A stretch of 64,000 nt of DNA from NCBI GenBank assembly GCA_036346355.1, contig CM070581.1, positions 4,340,001 to 4,404,000 on the forward strand, in the 5' to 3' direction. The stretch comes from Rhipidocladum racemiflorum (lineage: Eukaryota; Streptophyta; Magnoliopsida; Poales; Poaceae). This document shows, one piece after another, positions 45,449 to 56,312 of the stretch. Position 1 is the stretch's first letter. The number at the start of each line of letters is the position of its first letter. A program made the translations under genes and the position numbers. The notes beneath the pieces are model-generated. The model worked only from the letters and a program-made list of their open reading frames with translations, made no database searches and was not told the origin of the DNA.

Positions 45449-46023
45449 ATGATACGCACGTATTGTACCACCCACTGGCCATGCTTAACCAGTAAGACCA
45501 TCTTCTAGGTTCTAAGAACACCATGTCTTTGCGCCAAGTATGCCTCCGGAACGATTAACACGCCGGCTTGCCCGTCGGTTTGGGGGTGGTATGCAATCAA
45601 ACGGCGATACTTTCAATGCCTTGAAGATCTCCACGGAAAACCGACTAGTGAATATACGGTCCCCCTGGCTGACAATAAGCGCAGCTTGGCATGCCATGCG
45701 CTTTAAAAATATGATCCATGAAACCTGCACTACATGATTTACAAGATAAGGATGTGACAAAGTGATAAAGTGAGCATATTTAGTGAATCTGTCCACCACC
45801 ACTAATATGACCTCCTTTCCATTTGAGTTTGGCAAGCCTTCAATAAAATCCATAGATATATGCGCCCATGCCATTTCAGAACTTCCAAAGGATTTAATGA
45901 TCTGGTATGTGCACATGTTCCACTTTAGTTAATTGACACACTGGGCATTCCTTCACAAATGATTCAATCATTCTCTCGTTTTCGCCAATAGAACAACTTC
46001 TTCAACCTATGATGAGTAGCCCT
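45449..46023 (-). repeat. Duplicated integrase block, copy 1
   Basis: It matches 46896-47470 from GTATGATACG to CCTATGATGAGTAGCCC in the same orientation. Identity is near complete outside a patch around 45530-45600, where small insertions and deletions cluster. Confidence 0.8.
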
Positions 46024-46894
46024 TGTCAACAGATAAACGGGTACCCACGCAGCCGCCTTGTACTCTCGCCCAGGATGTGTGCGAGCTCAGCCATTCCTCG
46101 GGCGACCAAAGAAGGTGCTCGCCAAGGACATGCGTTCAGCACCTCATGCGACCAAAGAAAGGTGCTCGCCAGGACAGTGGCGTGCCACTCCTCAGCGGCA
46201 AAGAAGGTGTTTCGCCAGTGAGGCAGTGGCGCTCAGCCACCCTCGGGCGACGGCAAAGGTGCTCGCCAAGAGGCATGCTCGTGCCACTCCTGGGGCGAGT
46301 TCCCAAGAATCAACCCGAAATCCGTTCGCAGGCGAAGGAGTCAAGGATATTTAATGCGAGACGCGGCGCATTAAATGCAGTGATATGTAAGCGGCGGTAT
46401 GGCGTGTCTTCCCGAGGCAGACACGATGGGTGGCCCCGAATCGACATCCTCTCTCCGGCGAGCCTGCAGGGGTGACAGACAGGCGGACCCACGAAGTCTA
46501 AGTCGGCTAGACAGCATTAAACGTGATGTAAGAGAGTGTGACGGTGCATTAAATGCATCAGTAGTAGCGTGTCGACGCTTGCTTTACGCAGCTTGTAAGC
46601 TCCCATGCGCCACCAAATTCGATATAAAAGGGAGTTAGGTGCATGGGAGAAAGGTTGTTGTTGCTTGGTTGGCGGAACCTTAGAAGGTCGTCTTCCCACT
46701 TTGTAAGAACCTTGACTTGAGAAGAATCCCCAAGCGGGACTAGGGTCATTACTCCTTTTGGAGGGCCCGAACCTGGTAAACTCGACCGCCTTCTTGCTTG
46801 CCCTAACATCCCGTTTCTTCACATCTCGAGCGGTTACCACAAAAGCCCCCAGTCCGAATATCTCAAGCACCCAATCTTAGGGTGCCTGTTGGCC
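46024..46894 (-). mobile_element. Nested solo LTR between the integrase copies
   Basis: The ends TGTCAACAG and CTGTTGGCC are nearly inverted. On the minus strand it reads as a typical grass gypsy LTR (ATTCGGACTGGGGGCTTTTG near the start, a TATATCGAATT box and CCATGCACCTAAC). It carries the repeated GCTCGCCAAGGAC/GGCGAxxAAxGGTGC units at 46080-46300. No pol sequence is inside. Confidence 0.6.
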
Positions 46895-46895
46895 G

Positions 46896-47470
46896 GTATG
46901 ATACGACGTATTGTACCACCACTCGGCCATGCTTAACCAGTAAGACCATCTTCTAGGTTCTAAGAACACCATGCTGCGCAAGTATGCCTCCAGACACCGA
47001 CACACGCCCGGTTTGCCCTGGCTTGGTTTGGGGTGGTATGCGTGGCTGAAACGAAGCGATACTTTCAATGCCTTGAAGATCTCCCGAAAACCGAATAGTG
47101 AATATACGGTCCTCGCCGACAATAGCAGTTGGCATGCCATGCAGTTTAAAAATATGATCCATGAAAACCTGGCACTCACATGATTTACGATAAGGATGTG
47201 ACAAAGTGATAAAGTGAGCATATTTAGTGAATCTGTCCACCACCACTAATATGACCTCCTTTCCATTTGAGTTTGGCAAGCCTTCAATAAAATCCATAGA
47301 TATATGCGCCCATGCCATTTCGTGAACTTCCAAAGGATTTAATGTAACTGTGATGTGCACATGTTCCACTTTAGTTAATTGACACACTGGGCATTCCTTC
47401 ACAAATGATTCAATCATTCCTCTCATTTTCGGCCAATAGAACAACTTCTTCAACCTATGATGAGTAGCCC
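46896..47470 (-). repeat. Duplicated integrase block, copy 2
   Basis: This copy runs on without interruption into the zinc-finger part of integrase (GAATGACCCCCAAAGTCG beyond 47470), so it is the original position. Copy 1 is the extra one. Confidence 0.75.
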
Positions 47471-50400
47471 TCACTCTGAATGACCCCCAAAGTCGATGAG
47501 TGAAATGAATCCACTAAAATAGATCTCGAGGTTATGGCTGCCTCCAACATAAATTCTCCCTTGTATTTAATAAGATCACTTCCAAATTGAACTTGCTATT
47601 AGGGTCACCCCAATTTGTGGTTCCTCTCTTATTTGTACTGCCCTTGAATCGATTCATAACTGGCCTTGATGTCTTTTATCCATTCTCGAATGACGGTCAT
47701 AGCCGCACAAGACTCCACCACTTCTTGTGAATGATCTAACTCGAATGAGCATCACCACTTTGTTCTCTCTACCTTTCTTGTACTCAATCCAAAATCAATT
47801 CTAACAATTTAAGCATGAGTTTATGTTGAATACCATCAACTAATTTTTGAGTCGTGATGTATTTGAGGCTTTGTTGATCTGTCTTTATAATGACTGTATT
47901 GCCAAGTAAATAGTGACGCCACTTCTTTAATGCTTCTAATATTGCAATGGCCTCCTTGTCATAGATGGACTTAGTGGTTGCATTTGTACCCCAAGGCTCT
48001 GGCTAAAGAAAGCAATAGGACGCCTTGCATCGCATTAGTATGCCCGATTCCCACTCCACTGGCGTCAGTTTCTAGCTGAAAAGGCTTGGAGAAATCCGGC
48101 AAGGCCAAGACAGGGCATGAAGTCATTGTCTTCTTAAGTTGATCAAAAGCAGTCGACTGTTCTGGTCCCCATTTGAAACTGCCGGCTTTGAGAGAATCAT
48201 ACAGAGGTTCTACAAAGGTTCCCATACCCCTTTATAAATCGCCTATAATACCCAAGTGAGACCCAAAAATCCACGCAATTTAGTCATGAGTCGGGTGGAG
48301 GCCATTTTTGCACATCGAGATCTTCTTTGGATCTCAGGATACTCCTGCAAAGACGATAACATGCCCAAGATAGTCAATGGCCGAAAAGAAAAGAGCATTT
48401 AGACTTCTTTGCTACTAACTTGTTATCCTCAACACTTGCAAAGCCTTCTTCAAATGCACAAAATGGTCACTGTGACTTTTATCAGAATCAAAATGTCGTC
48501 GAAGAACACAAGTATAAACTTTCTCAAATAAGGAGCAAAATGTTATTCATCAATGCCTCAAATGTTGGGGGCATTTGTTAGCCCAAAAGGCATCACAAGA
48601 TACTCATAGTGGCCGAGGTGAGTTTTGAAGGCGCTTTTGGGATATCTTCTTCGCTCATCCGTGTCGATGATAACCCGACTTCAAGTCAAGTTTAGAATAC
48701 ACCACGCAGCCGTATAACTCATCCATTAGAATCTTCTATAACAGATCGGGAACTTGTTCTTGATTGTTAAAGAATTTAATTGCCCTGAAGTCCACACACA
48801 GCGCCATGCACCATCTTTTTTCTTAACCATCACCAGGAGATGAGTACGGGCTTTGACTGGTCGGATTTCACCCTGGCTCTAAGCATGTTCGATGATATCT
48901 TCTAAGGCGCACCTTTGATAGTGGGGAATCCGGTATGGCCTTAAATTGGGTGGTTCTCGACCGACTTTCAAATGGATCACATGATCACATTCCTCTTTGG
49001 AGGTAGCCTATCAATATCGACAAACACATCGAGTATTCCTTTAGTATCACTTCTATTTTCGGTTCAATACCGGAGGCTTCTTGAAAATTTTCGGTGAGTT
49101 CACTTGAATCATTATCCCATGAATTCCCTTTCGATTAACTTGTGAAGCTGATTTTCATTCATGACATAATCACCGGATGGTCAGTAATCTGAAATCAGCG
49201 CATCGATTGACCATCCTTGTAAATAGTTATTAACCTTTTCTTAAGATCCAAAGAGATAGGATTGTGTTCAAAAATCCAATCCGCGCCAAATATCACATCA
49301 TAATTGCATAGTTTCAGAATTTGAAAGTAGACTTGAAAGAAGTAGATTGAATTCTGCAGATCAAGATGATCCACCTTAGCATCGGACATTAAAACCCCTC
49401 CGCTACCGTGACCTTCCTGCTTCGGCATGGAACTTAAGGAATAGCCATTCTTCACAAAGAAAGTCATAGTCCATGAAAGAGTTGGTACTCCGCTTATCAA
49501 CCAAAGCAATTGCACACTTGCTGCCAATCAATATCTTCAGGGTAAAAGTCACTGGACCATTGAGTCCATGAGCCATACATCGAAATGTGCATTAGCTGCT
49601 CACCAGTTATCATCGCTTTCAACTCTAGCAGACTTCCGTGAGTCGTAATAAAGCCACTCCTCAACTGAATTCACCTTCATCGTCTCACGCTTTTGCTCTT
49701 CCTTGCAATAGATAAGAATGCAACGCATTCTTACTTTTACATTGCTTGATTGTGGCCTGGAACCAAGGTTCCCGACAGCAACAGCGAGTTCTATTCGCTT
49801 CACATTCTACCCTCTCCCGGTAATTTTCTTTCTTTTCTCCCCTTGCAATCGCGGCTAGCAGATTTTTGTGTATTGTAAAACTTTGGTTTACTAGATGTGC
49901 TCTGTGATGGCTGGCATTGGTCGCTCTCCCTAGTAGTGCATACCAATAAGCTTCCAATAAACCTTTTGGTCGATGACAACTCACCGAGTGTTTAATCTCT
50001 TCTTTGAGTCCACCGATGAAACAACTCATCAAGAAAGTTTCTTGTAAATAACTATGCTCTTCCTCACCAAACAACACATTTTTCAAAATAATCAATATAT
50101 TTTCCCAATCAGACTACATGTTTCATTCCAACTAATCTTTCCACAAACCTCATGAGCGCTTACTTCCACAAACCTATCACACACAATGTTATCAATTGAA
50201 ACCAAGATAACGCACCACAATTCCAATACCCCTAACTAAGTGTTCGCTTCTTCGATCATATGGCCCTTTCGCTAAATTAACCCATTGATCAAGAGGGTGT
50301 ACTCGATCTCAAAGAACTTTTGTACACCGGGATCAATCCAACATCGGATCATCTCCGTAAAAGAGGTAATTCAAGTTTGGGTCCTTTAATTACGCCTTCA

Positions 50401-51086
50401 AGATAACTTGATGATTACCCCGCCGATTTCCCAGATAAATATTCCTTTGAGCATCTAATAACCGAACCCCGTGATAATGAATGTGGAGCGGTGGTACGTG
50501 GTGGCAGCGCCAGGTTAAAGCTCGGATGAAAATAGCCCAAGTTCGACCTCGATTCGCCTATTTCCCATAACCATTCCGGTATGGTAATAAAGGAGTTAGT
50601 TGGATCAATGTATTATATCCATTTTCCCTTGGGTTCTCAAATGAGAATCTGAAAGAAGTTCTAGTCAGCGAAGTGTATGGAGGTATTCCTTGACTACCCG
50701 ATTGATATTCGCCTTGCCTGCATAACATCCATAATAAGACCCAATGGAAAAGTGGTCATCCCATACCTGCTCACATCCTGCTGAAGGCGATGATTACTCA
50801 CACCGAAGCCAATGCACTCGATGTTCTGAGAAAAATTGCACGCAAAGTTTGCTCAAGCTAAGAAACTTTTGATTTCAAACCCACATCTGTCTTGAGAAGT
50901 TCCATATCGCCCTTCATGTGGTCTCGGACTCGCCACTTGATCTTGGAGTTTGATGATCTCTTCCCGAACATCCATCTTTGCGGCCAAATCCTCACCCATC
51001 CAAGTCGTGATTTTCACGAGAACCAACTCGATTAGCAAGAATACCAAACTTCGAAGCCAAGAACCGTATGGCTCACGTATTCAATA

Positions 51087-51527
51087 TGTCGTAACCTCTA
51101 CAGATCCGACAAATAGCAGTATGTCGAAAAATGAACTTGCTTGATAACCCTTAAACGCAGAATCTCAACACAAATGATAGAGATGTATGTGAATATTATC
51201 TAGATCTAGAGACTAATAGAAATACTTTAGAATTCTTATCTCCTTCCATTTCCTCTTGGGTTTTATACCTCGATCGCATACAAAAGAGCCAACAACTCTT
51301 AGGAGTTTGTTACAAAAGCAGACAATGATAAAAGAGAAACGATAATTCCCGGCTTTAACTCCATACAAAGCAGTAATTACTATTACTGGTCAAATGACCG
51401 TTGGTTGTTTTCTCCAAAACGAACGGTACTCTGGACTAGTGAGAATCACTTAAGCGAAAACGTTTAGCTTAATTGTCTGAAGACCCACTCTCTTCTGGTC
51501 TCCATCTTCACTTCAACGCGCCTGACA
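51087..51527 (-). repeat. 5' LTR of the gypsy element
   Basis: This is the promoter-side LTR in the element's orientation. It ends in CTGACA at the CCAAG duplication. It would drive transcription leftwards, opposite to the bHLH gene. Confidence 0.85.
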
Positions 51528-52265
51528 CCAAGGGTGAGTAATTGGGGCCTGTAGAGACCTGAGCGACAGCTCTGTGGGAGGGAGCGACGTCGCTCGCGCC
51601 CCCAGCCTGGGTTCCATCCCCGTGGGTTGCGCCTAGCGTTTCTCATCCGATTAAATTAAATTGGATACGCACACGCGTGCACGTTCGACTGCGTGTTCCT
51701 GCGCTCCTGAGATCCTAGTGCCGCAAAAAAATTTCCTTACCCCTAAGAAAAAATGTAATTGGGGCCTATAGTTTTGTCTTGAATAGGAGCAATAAAATAG
51801 CATTATGAGCTGGTTCTTTATGGATAAAGAGTTCTGTAGGTTTCGGTCAAAGTGAATCATGTAGGATCTATGTTAAGTGTTTCAAGACAAATGAAGGCAA
51901 AAAGAAGCAAGCAAAACACTGATTTTGATATCTTGAAACTCGTATGCTGTGTACTTTGCTCCCAACTCTGCAGTAGAGGAACAAAAAAATATGTATGTTT
52001 GCCCTATAAGAATCCCTTTGTTAGGAAATTACAATTTCTTCTGGGGCATCCATTAAATGTATAGTGATGGTGTTGTGGTTGTGGATAAGGGCTGCTGGGT
52101 TAGTCTTCTTGTATTCTTGGGGCATTACAAATTTAACGGGTGCAATTGCGTTAACCACCATAGCCTCCGATTAAGCAATCTTCTCCAATTCTCCTACTTC
52201 ATCTTAAACTAGTCCTAAAAGAAATCACTATTGGATTCTATCGCTGATGTTTGAACATTATGCAG

Positions 52266-53792
52266 GCCAATATTGAACAAGAAGTGCGAAGAGAAGGTTC
52301 CAAAGAAAAGCCATAAATCTGAGAGGGAGAAACTTAAGCGGGACAAGCAGAATGACCTCTTCAGTGAGCTGGAAACGATGCTAGGTATGTATTTCCCACA
52401 AAATGCAAGCTGGATCAACATGATTTCAGGTTGCATTACAGCATTTGAGATTTTCTTTCTGAAATGTGATTATTTTATGGTGTGTCATTCTTCCGTATTT
52501 TTTCATCACTCATTCCAGTCCAATATACTACTTTGCAATTCAGCTAGAGACAGGCCTATGTGAACTTTAAGTTGGTGGTTATCTCTATCTAAAATTTATG
52601 CCCGGTGGTAGAGCTCTTTGGACATCCAAATCCAAGGTTAATTTCAGAATGTAACAGTTGTCAGGGATTTAGCTTGTATTTACATGGTCATCTGGCAAAC
52701 TAGCACAATAACCTAACTTCTGCAGTTCTGCCCTTGACGATGAAGACAAAATTTGCACCAAGTACAAATATCTTATCATTATCCCCATGTGTCTATGATT
52801 TGTTGTCTCAATTCTAAAACTGCATTATTTTAAATATGCATTTATATTTCCCTAAGCAATGTGCAACACCTCATTTCAGAACCAGATAGGCAGAACAACG
52901 GGAAGGCATGCTTACTGGGTGACACTACACGAATTCTAAAAGATTTACTTTCACAAGTGGATTCTCTTCGAAAGGAGAATAGCGCACTGAAGAGCGAATC
53001 ACATTATGTAAGCTCTTTTTAATCGAGAAATCCTATTCAATCTGCTGCGAAGTACTAGTTAATTATTTCCATTCCTTTGGTTTATTTGATGATTTGATCT
53101 AGTATAACATGGTTATGAAAATGTTAGTACATATTCTTGTGCCAAGAGTTTCTTAGAATAGGGTTCAATTCCATAGGTGTTAAATTCATGCCAGTAGCAT
53201 CATTTCAGAATAAGTCGGCAATTAATTTATGTTATTGTCATTACTCAGAAAATATTGCTACATTACCACTGATTCGATATCCTACTTTCCTCATTCTACA
53301 AAATAGGTTGCATTGGAGAGAAAAGAACTGCACGATGATAAAACTACGCTCTGCAATGAAATATTGGTGCTTCAGAATGAGCTTAGGATGTGGCTGGAAG
53401 GCAACCCTATTTGGAGCCAGGCTACTACAGGATCAGCTCGCACAATACCTCATCCCACAAGCACTGTGTTTCCAGTACAGCATTCGCCACATTTACCAGT
53501 CATCACTACGACGTCGCTTCCTCAGCTACAACCAGTAATCATTGAGCAATGCTATCCTCCCCCACCTCGAGAGCTACAGCTCTTCCCAGAAGCTGCATCC
53601 ACCGAAGACGGTGAACTGTCGCAAGACCAGGAAATTTCCAATAATGTGACACGTCCTGAGGCAAGGTACCCAACACCAATGGCGACATTGCCTGTAAACC
53701 GATTTCCAATCCTTCCAAGAATGGGAGATGAGCAACAATGTAGCAGTGGCGCTCCTGGCACTAGCGAGGAAGATGGCCTAGGCAGGGCTTAA
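52266..53792 (+). CDS. bHLH transcription factor, coding exons 2-4
   Basis: Exons 52266-52384, 52880-53007 and 53307-53792 join in frame. With the interrupted first exon they would encode 268 residues. The basic region and first helix read KVPKKSHKSEREKLKRDKQN, then DLFSELETMLEPD. Glu46 and Arg50, which contact E-box DNA, are present. The second helix reads GDTTRILKDLLSQVDSLR and passes into a zipper-like ENSALKSES...ERKELHDDKTTLCNEIL. The C-terminal half is Pro/Gln-rich. This resembles the plant bHLH47/PYE-like and rice bHLH062-like group of nuclear regulators, some linked to iron or ion homeostasis and JAZ binding. That placement is from memory. No ATG precedes the basic region within these exons, so without the first exon no complete bHLH protein starts. 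Confidence 0.88.
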
Positions 53793-54477
53793 GTACATAA
53801 TGAGAAATCTGCTTCATGATCTGAAATATATCTTAGTTTCAAGTTTGAACTTTTGGAGTGTACTGAATGTGCAACAGAAACCTGAGCGGCTGTGCATGTA
53901 AATACCGCTTTCCAATCGGTATGTGTGAATCTTAGGCCCGTTCGGTAGTGCTCGAGCCCTTGCTGCTCCTAAATTTTGCTTTGACTACTGATTCTGATTT
54001 TCTGAGAAATCAGGAGTTGTTTCTCAAAGTGTTTAGTTAGCTATGACGGGGACGGACGACGGGCTCAATGCGGGGAGGTCCGAGCCCGTCGTGGGAGGTC
54101 TACTATACCGCCTTCTTCCATTGCCCGAAATAGGGGGTATCACAGCATCTGACTGTCTGTTAACCTCGAAAACCCATGATCACTGCAGTCCATGCCTTCA
54201 CATCCCTATCTTCATTGCATCAAAAACCGCAATTGTCTCATTGGGGCACCCTCACTTGAAGTACATATGCATTAGCGGGACAGAGATCAGATGTAGTTGA
54301 TAGTATAACTGTAACTTAAGCAGTTGCGTGCCAACCGTTCGATCGGAAAACGACGGCTCAGATCAACCAAAGCATTGTAGCAAAGTACCGTAGCAAAACC
54401 CTGCGGCGAACGTTTTTTGACGATCTGGACCGTTCGGTTGCTCGATTGGACAACTCACGCCTATAAAAACGGCTTAA
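53793..54477. other. bHLH 3' flank, no further gene
   Basis: It contains the likely 3' untranslated region of the bHLH gene and, at 53936-54050, a GGCCCGTTCGGTAGTGCTCG block that looks like a MITE end. No supported ORF. Confidence 0.35.
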
Positions 54478-55007
54478 GAGCATGGTTAATAAGAGAGCCA
54501 ACTACATGCTTTATCTCATTGTACAGCCAACCTAGCAGCCCACCTATATAATAGTTAGCCACACATACATACAAAGCCATTAATACTTGACCCACATTCA
54601 TCATCTCATTCTCTCACCAAGTTTCTTGGAGCCCGTGCTGCAGCCCGCTTCTCTCCTTTCTCTTCTGCTCTCTTCTCCAACTCATCATAAATCTGATGTA
54701 GCAATCCTTACAGCCTGCTTACCTTTATCTTATTATCTATACTATTATAAAGCAACAGTTGGTGGCAGTGGTGAGTTCTACCCACGTCATTAATTGCCCT
54801 GCTTAATTGCCCTACTTAATTGTCCTGCTTAATTGCCCTACGCAAAAAACGAAGCGTTGCTTTAATTAGCCAGCTTTCGTAAAAAACGAAACGTTAAATA
54901 TAGATGTTTGATCTTGTGAAATAATTTTTTTTATTTTTTAATCTTTATTTTTCGTTATCAATTTTGTTTTTCGTAGCAATGCACGGGCATGTAACTAGTA
55001 CTTACTC
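54478..55007. mobile_element. Tourist-like MITE carrying a nested Helitron
   Basis: The ends GAGCATGGTTAATA and TATTA...TACTTACTC are inverted once the inner Helitron is removed. TAA flanks both sides (54475-54477 and 55008-55010). The right arm is split at 54735/54999 by the Helitron. Confidence 0.6.
54736..54998 (+). mobile_element. Short non-autonomous Helitron
   Basis: It begins TCTATACTATTATAAAG after A and ends GCACGGGCATGTAACTAG before T, with a short GC-rich stem before CTAG. At 263 bp it belongs to the family of the minus-strand copy at 36699-37005 and has three GCTTAATTGCCCTAC units near its 5' end. Confidence 0.85.
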
Positions 55008-55206
55008 TAAGTTACAGTCGACAAGGACTGCAAGGATCTTTCTCCCCATTAGCGCGGTCCCAAGTGCAGTGTCATTGTGTCAAGCTCATGCACTCGTCGA
55101 CCAACCAACAATGCTCAAGAGTCCCTGCGCCTGGTCTTATCACCCCAATCTGCCTAATCTTCTCCACTAAATCCATTGCCTCCTTGAACACTTTCCTTGC
55201 ACACAG

Positions 55207-55367
55207 TCCCCGACCGGCGGCCTCCCCCCACCGCGCCACCCCCCTCGTACTCCCGTCTCCCCACCGCGTCGTACCCCACCGCGCCGTCCCCCCTCGTCCT
55301 CCTGTCCCCCCACCGCGCCACCCCCCACCGGCGGCCTCCCCCACCGGCGGCCTCCCCCACCGAACAG
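55207..55367. repeat. C-rich minisatellite CCCCACCGCGCC / CACCGGCGGCCTCCC
   Basis: Alternating units CCCCCACCGCGCCACC and CCCCACCGGCGGCCT fill about 160 bp and end AACAG|GTAATC, a donor-like sequence. It resembles a GC-rich 5' untranslated exon. Just left of it, the minus strand stays open for about 44 codons (KVFKEAMDLVEKIRQIGVI), which I cannot assign. 55370-56040 shows nothing else. Confidence 0.5.
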
Positions 55368-56039
55368 GTAATCTGAGATCTTGAGATTTTGCAAGCTAGG
55401 TCTTCGTTTTTTGTTGATTGTGCAAGCAATTGTTGATTTGGAACTGTGGAATCAAAGCTAGGCCTAGGTCTTAATTTTTTTGGGGGTTGCTAGCACTGTT
55501 ATTTACTGAAAATTGCAGAATATATTTAGGCCATTTGCTGCCATGGGATTGTTAACTAGTTGATTTTTGTGTGTTTGGGTGTCTGTGAGTGTGCCATGGG
55601 ATTGTTAACTAGTTAACTAGTTGATTTCTAGACTCCCTCTCTTCCTGATCTAAAACCATTGCAGGCATTCCGAAAGTAGCTTGCATGATCATATTGTACC
55701 TCTGCGGTAGTCACCAAATTGTCATCTGCATTTTATTAAGAAACGAAAATACAAGGGAAGATAAAAATAAGACCATATGACAATATTTCATATACGCATG
55801 AGCATAGCTATGTGTGGTAACTGGTAACTGTGGTGCCTACAATTTCCGATTTCGTTGCTGCTACCAGTAAAAAATATGGAAACGGAAACTGAACAGCTAT
55901 TTACCGACTGTTTCTGTTCCGTTTTCATCGCTACTTAGAACCCTAGCTAATCCAATCCGTCGACCTTTGGTCCTTGTTTGGCAGCTCGACACGACTGACA
56001 CAAGTCACAACACACGCCGCCACCGCCCTCCTACCCCTC

Positions 56040-56312
56040 CCTCCACCCTCCGCGCGCTCTCCCGGACATTGCCGAGGCGGAGGCAGCGGGCCTTAGGGGC
56101 ACCCTCTCCGACGCCTTCCTTGCATCGCCTCCAACGTGGAGGTCGGCCGCCGCGAGCAATCTTGCCATCTTCTTCGATGGCTCGCTGAGTCGCTAGTGCT
56201 CTTCTCAGGCCTCCCCTCCTCTAGCTTCGCTGCCGCCTACCTCCTCGGCACCCTCACGTGGCACGCGTTCGGGCCCCAGGGATTCCTCGTCGTCGTCACC
56301 TACTTCGTAGTG
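56040..56312 (+). pseudogene. Orphan first exon resembling DUF92/VTE6 (phytyl-phosphate kinase)
   Basis: One frame reads LSDAFLASPPTWRSAAASNL then AIFF. After a frame change near 56165 it reads ESLVLFSGLPSSSFAAAYLL then GTLTWHAFGPQGFLVVVTYF, ending VV at a GTGAGT donor (56313). LLGTLTWxAFGxxGFLxV is what I remember from the DUF92/VTE6 family, chloroplast membrane proteins of tocopherol salvage. The frameshift and the absence of any following exon before the POP4 gene mark it as a fragment. It lies among transposon-like sequence, so capture by an element is possible. Identification is from motif memory only. Confidence 0.5.

Larger units (their letters stand above)
44830..50420 (-). pseudogene. 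Broken gag-pol of the gypsy element
   Basis: Minus-strand pieces from right to left are: gag-like at 50095-49685 (EETFLMSCFIGGLKEEIKHS); aspartic-protease region at 49527-49195 (LCNYDVIFGADW); reverse transcriptase about 48990-48250 (PPNLRPYRIPHYQ, VMVKKKDGAWR, then TIKNKFPI); RNase H at 48225-47971 (GVLLLSLARAL and PFQLETDASGVGIG); integrase zinc finger and core at 47474-46953 (KECPVCQLTK, DFIEGLPNSNGKEVILVVVD). The C-terminal GPY/F-type end (RLKKHVG) is at about 45050. Numerous frameshifts and stops interrupt it. The integrase part is present twice. Confidence 0.85.
44366..51527 (-). mobile_element. Ty3/gypsy LTR retrotransposon in the bHLH first coding exon
   Basis: The termini are TGTCAG and CTGACA, flanked by the 5-bp duplication CCAAG (44361-44365 and 51528-51532). 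LTRs of about 443 and 441 bp (44366-44808, 51087-51527) share GATCCGACAAATAGCAGTAT and the rest of their length with scattered differences. Coding remains on the minus strand run in the order gag, protease, reverse transcriptase, RNase H, integrase, which defines Ty3/gypsy. All frames are broken, so it cannot move on its own. A degraded tRNA primer site of the TGGTATCAGAGCCA type may lie next to the right LTR (GTGAGCCATACGG on the minus strand). Confidence 0.9.

Noticed and set aside
52043..52265. Alternative first exon for the bHLH gene immediately upstream of 52266
   Set aside because: No ATG frame joins in phase through the acceptor. The interrupted exon at 44293 joins exactly and carries an N-terminus of sensible length.
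55800..55945. Ac/Ds-like hAT end (CGTTTTCATCGCTA with TTTCCGTTTCC-type subterminal repeats)
   Set aside because: The right end is suggestive, but I could not find a matching left end or an 8-bp duplication, so no element is called.
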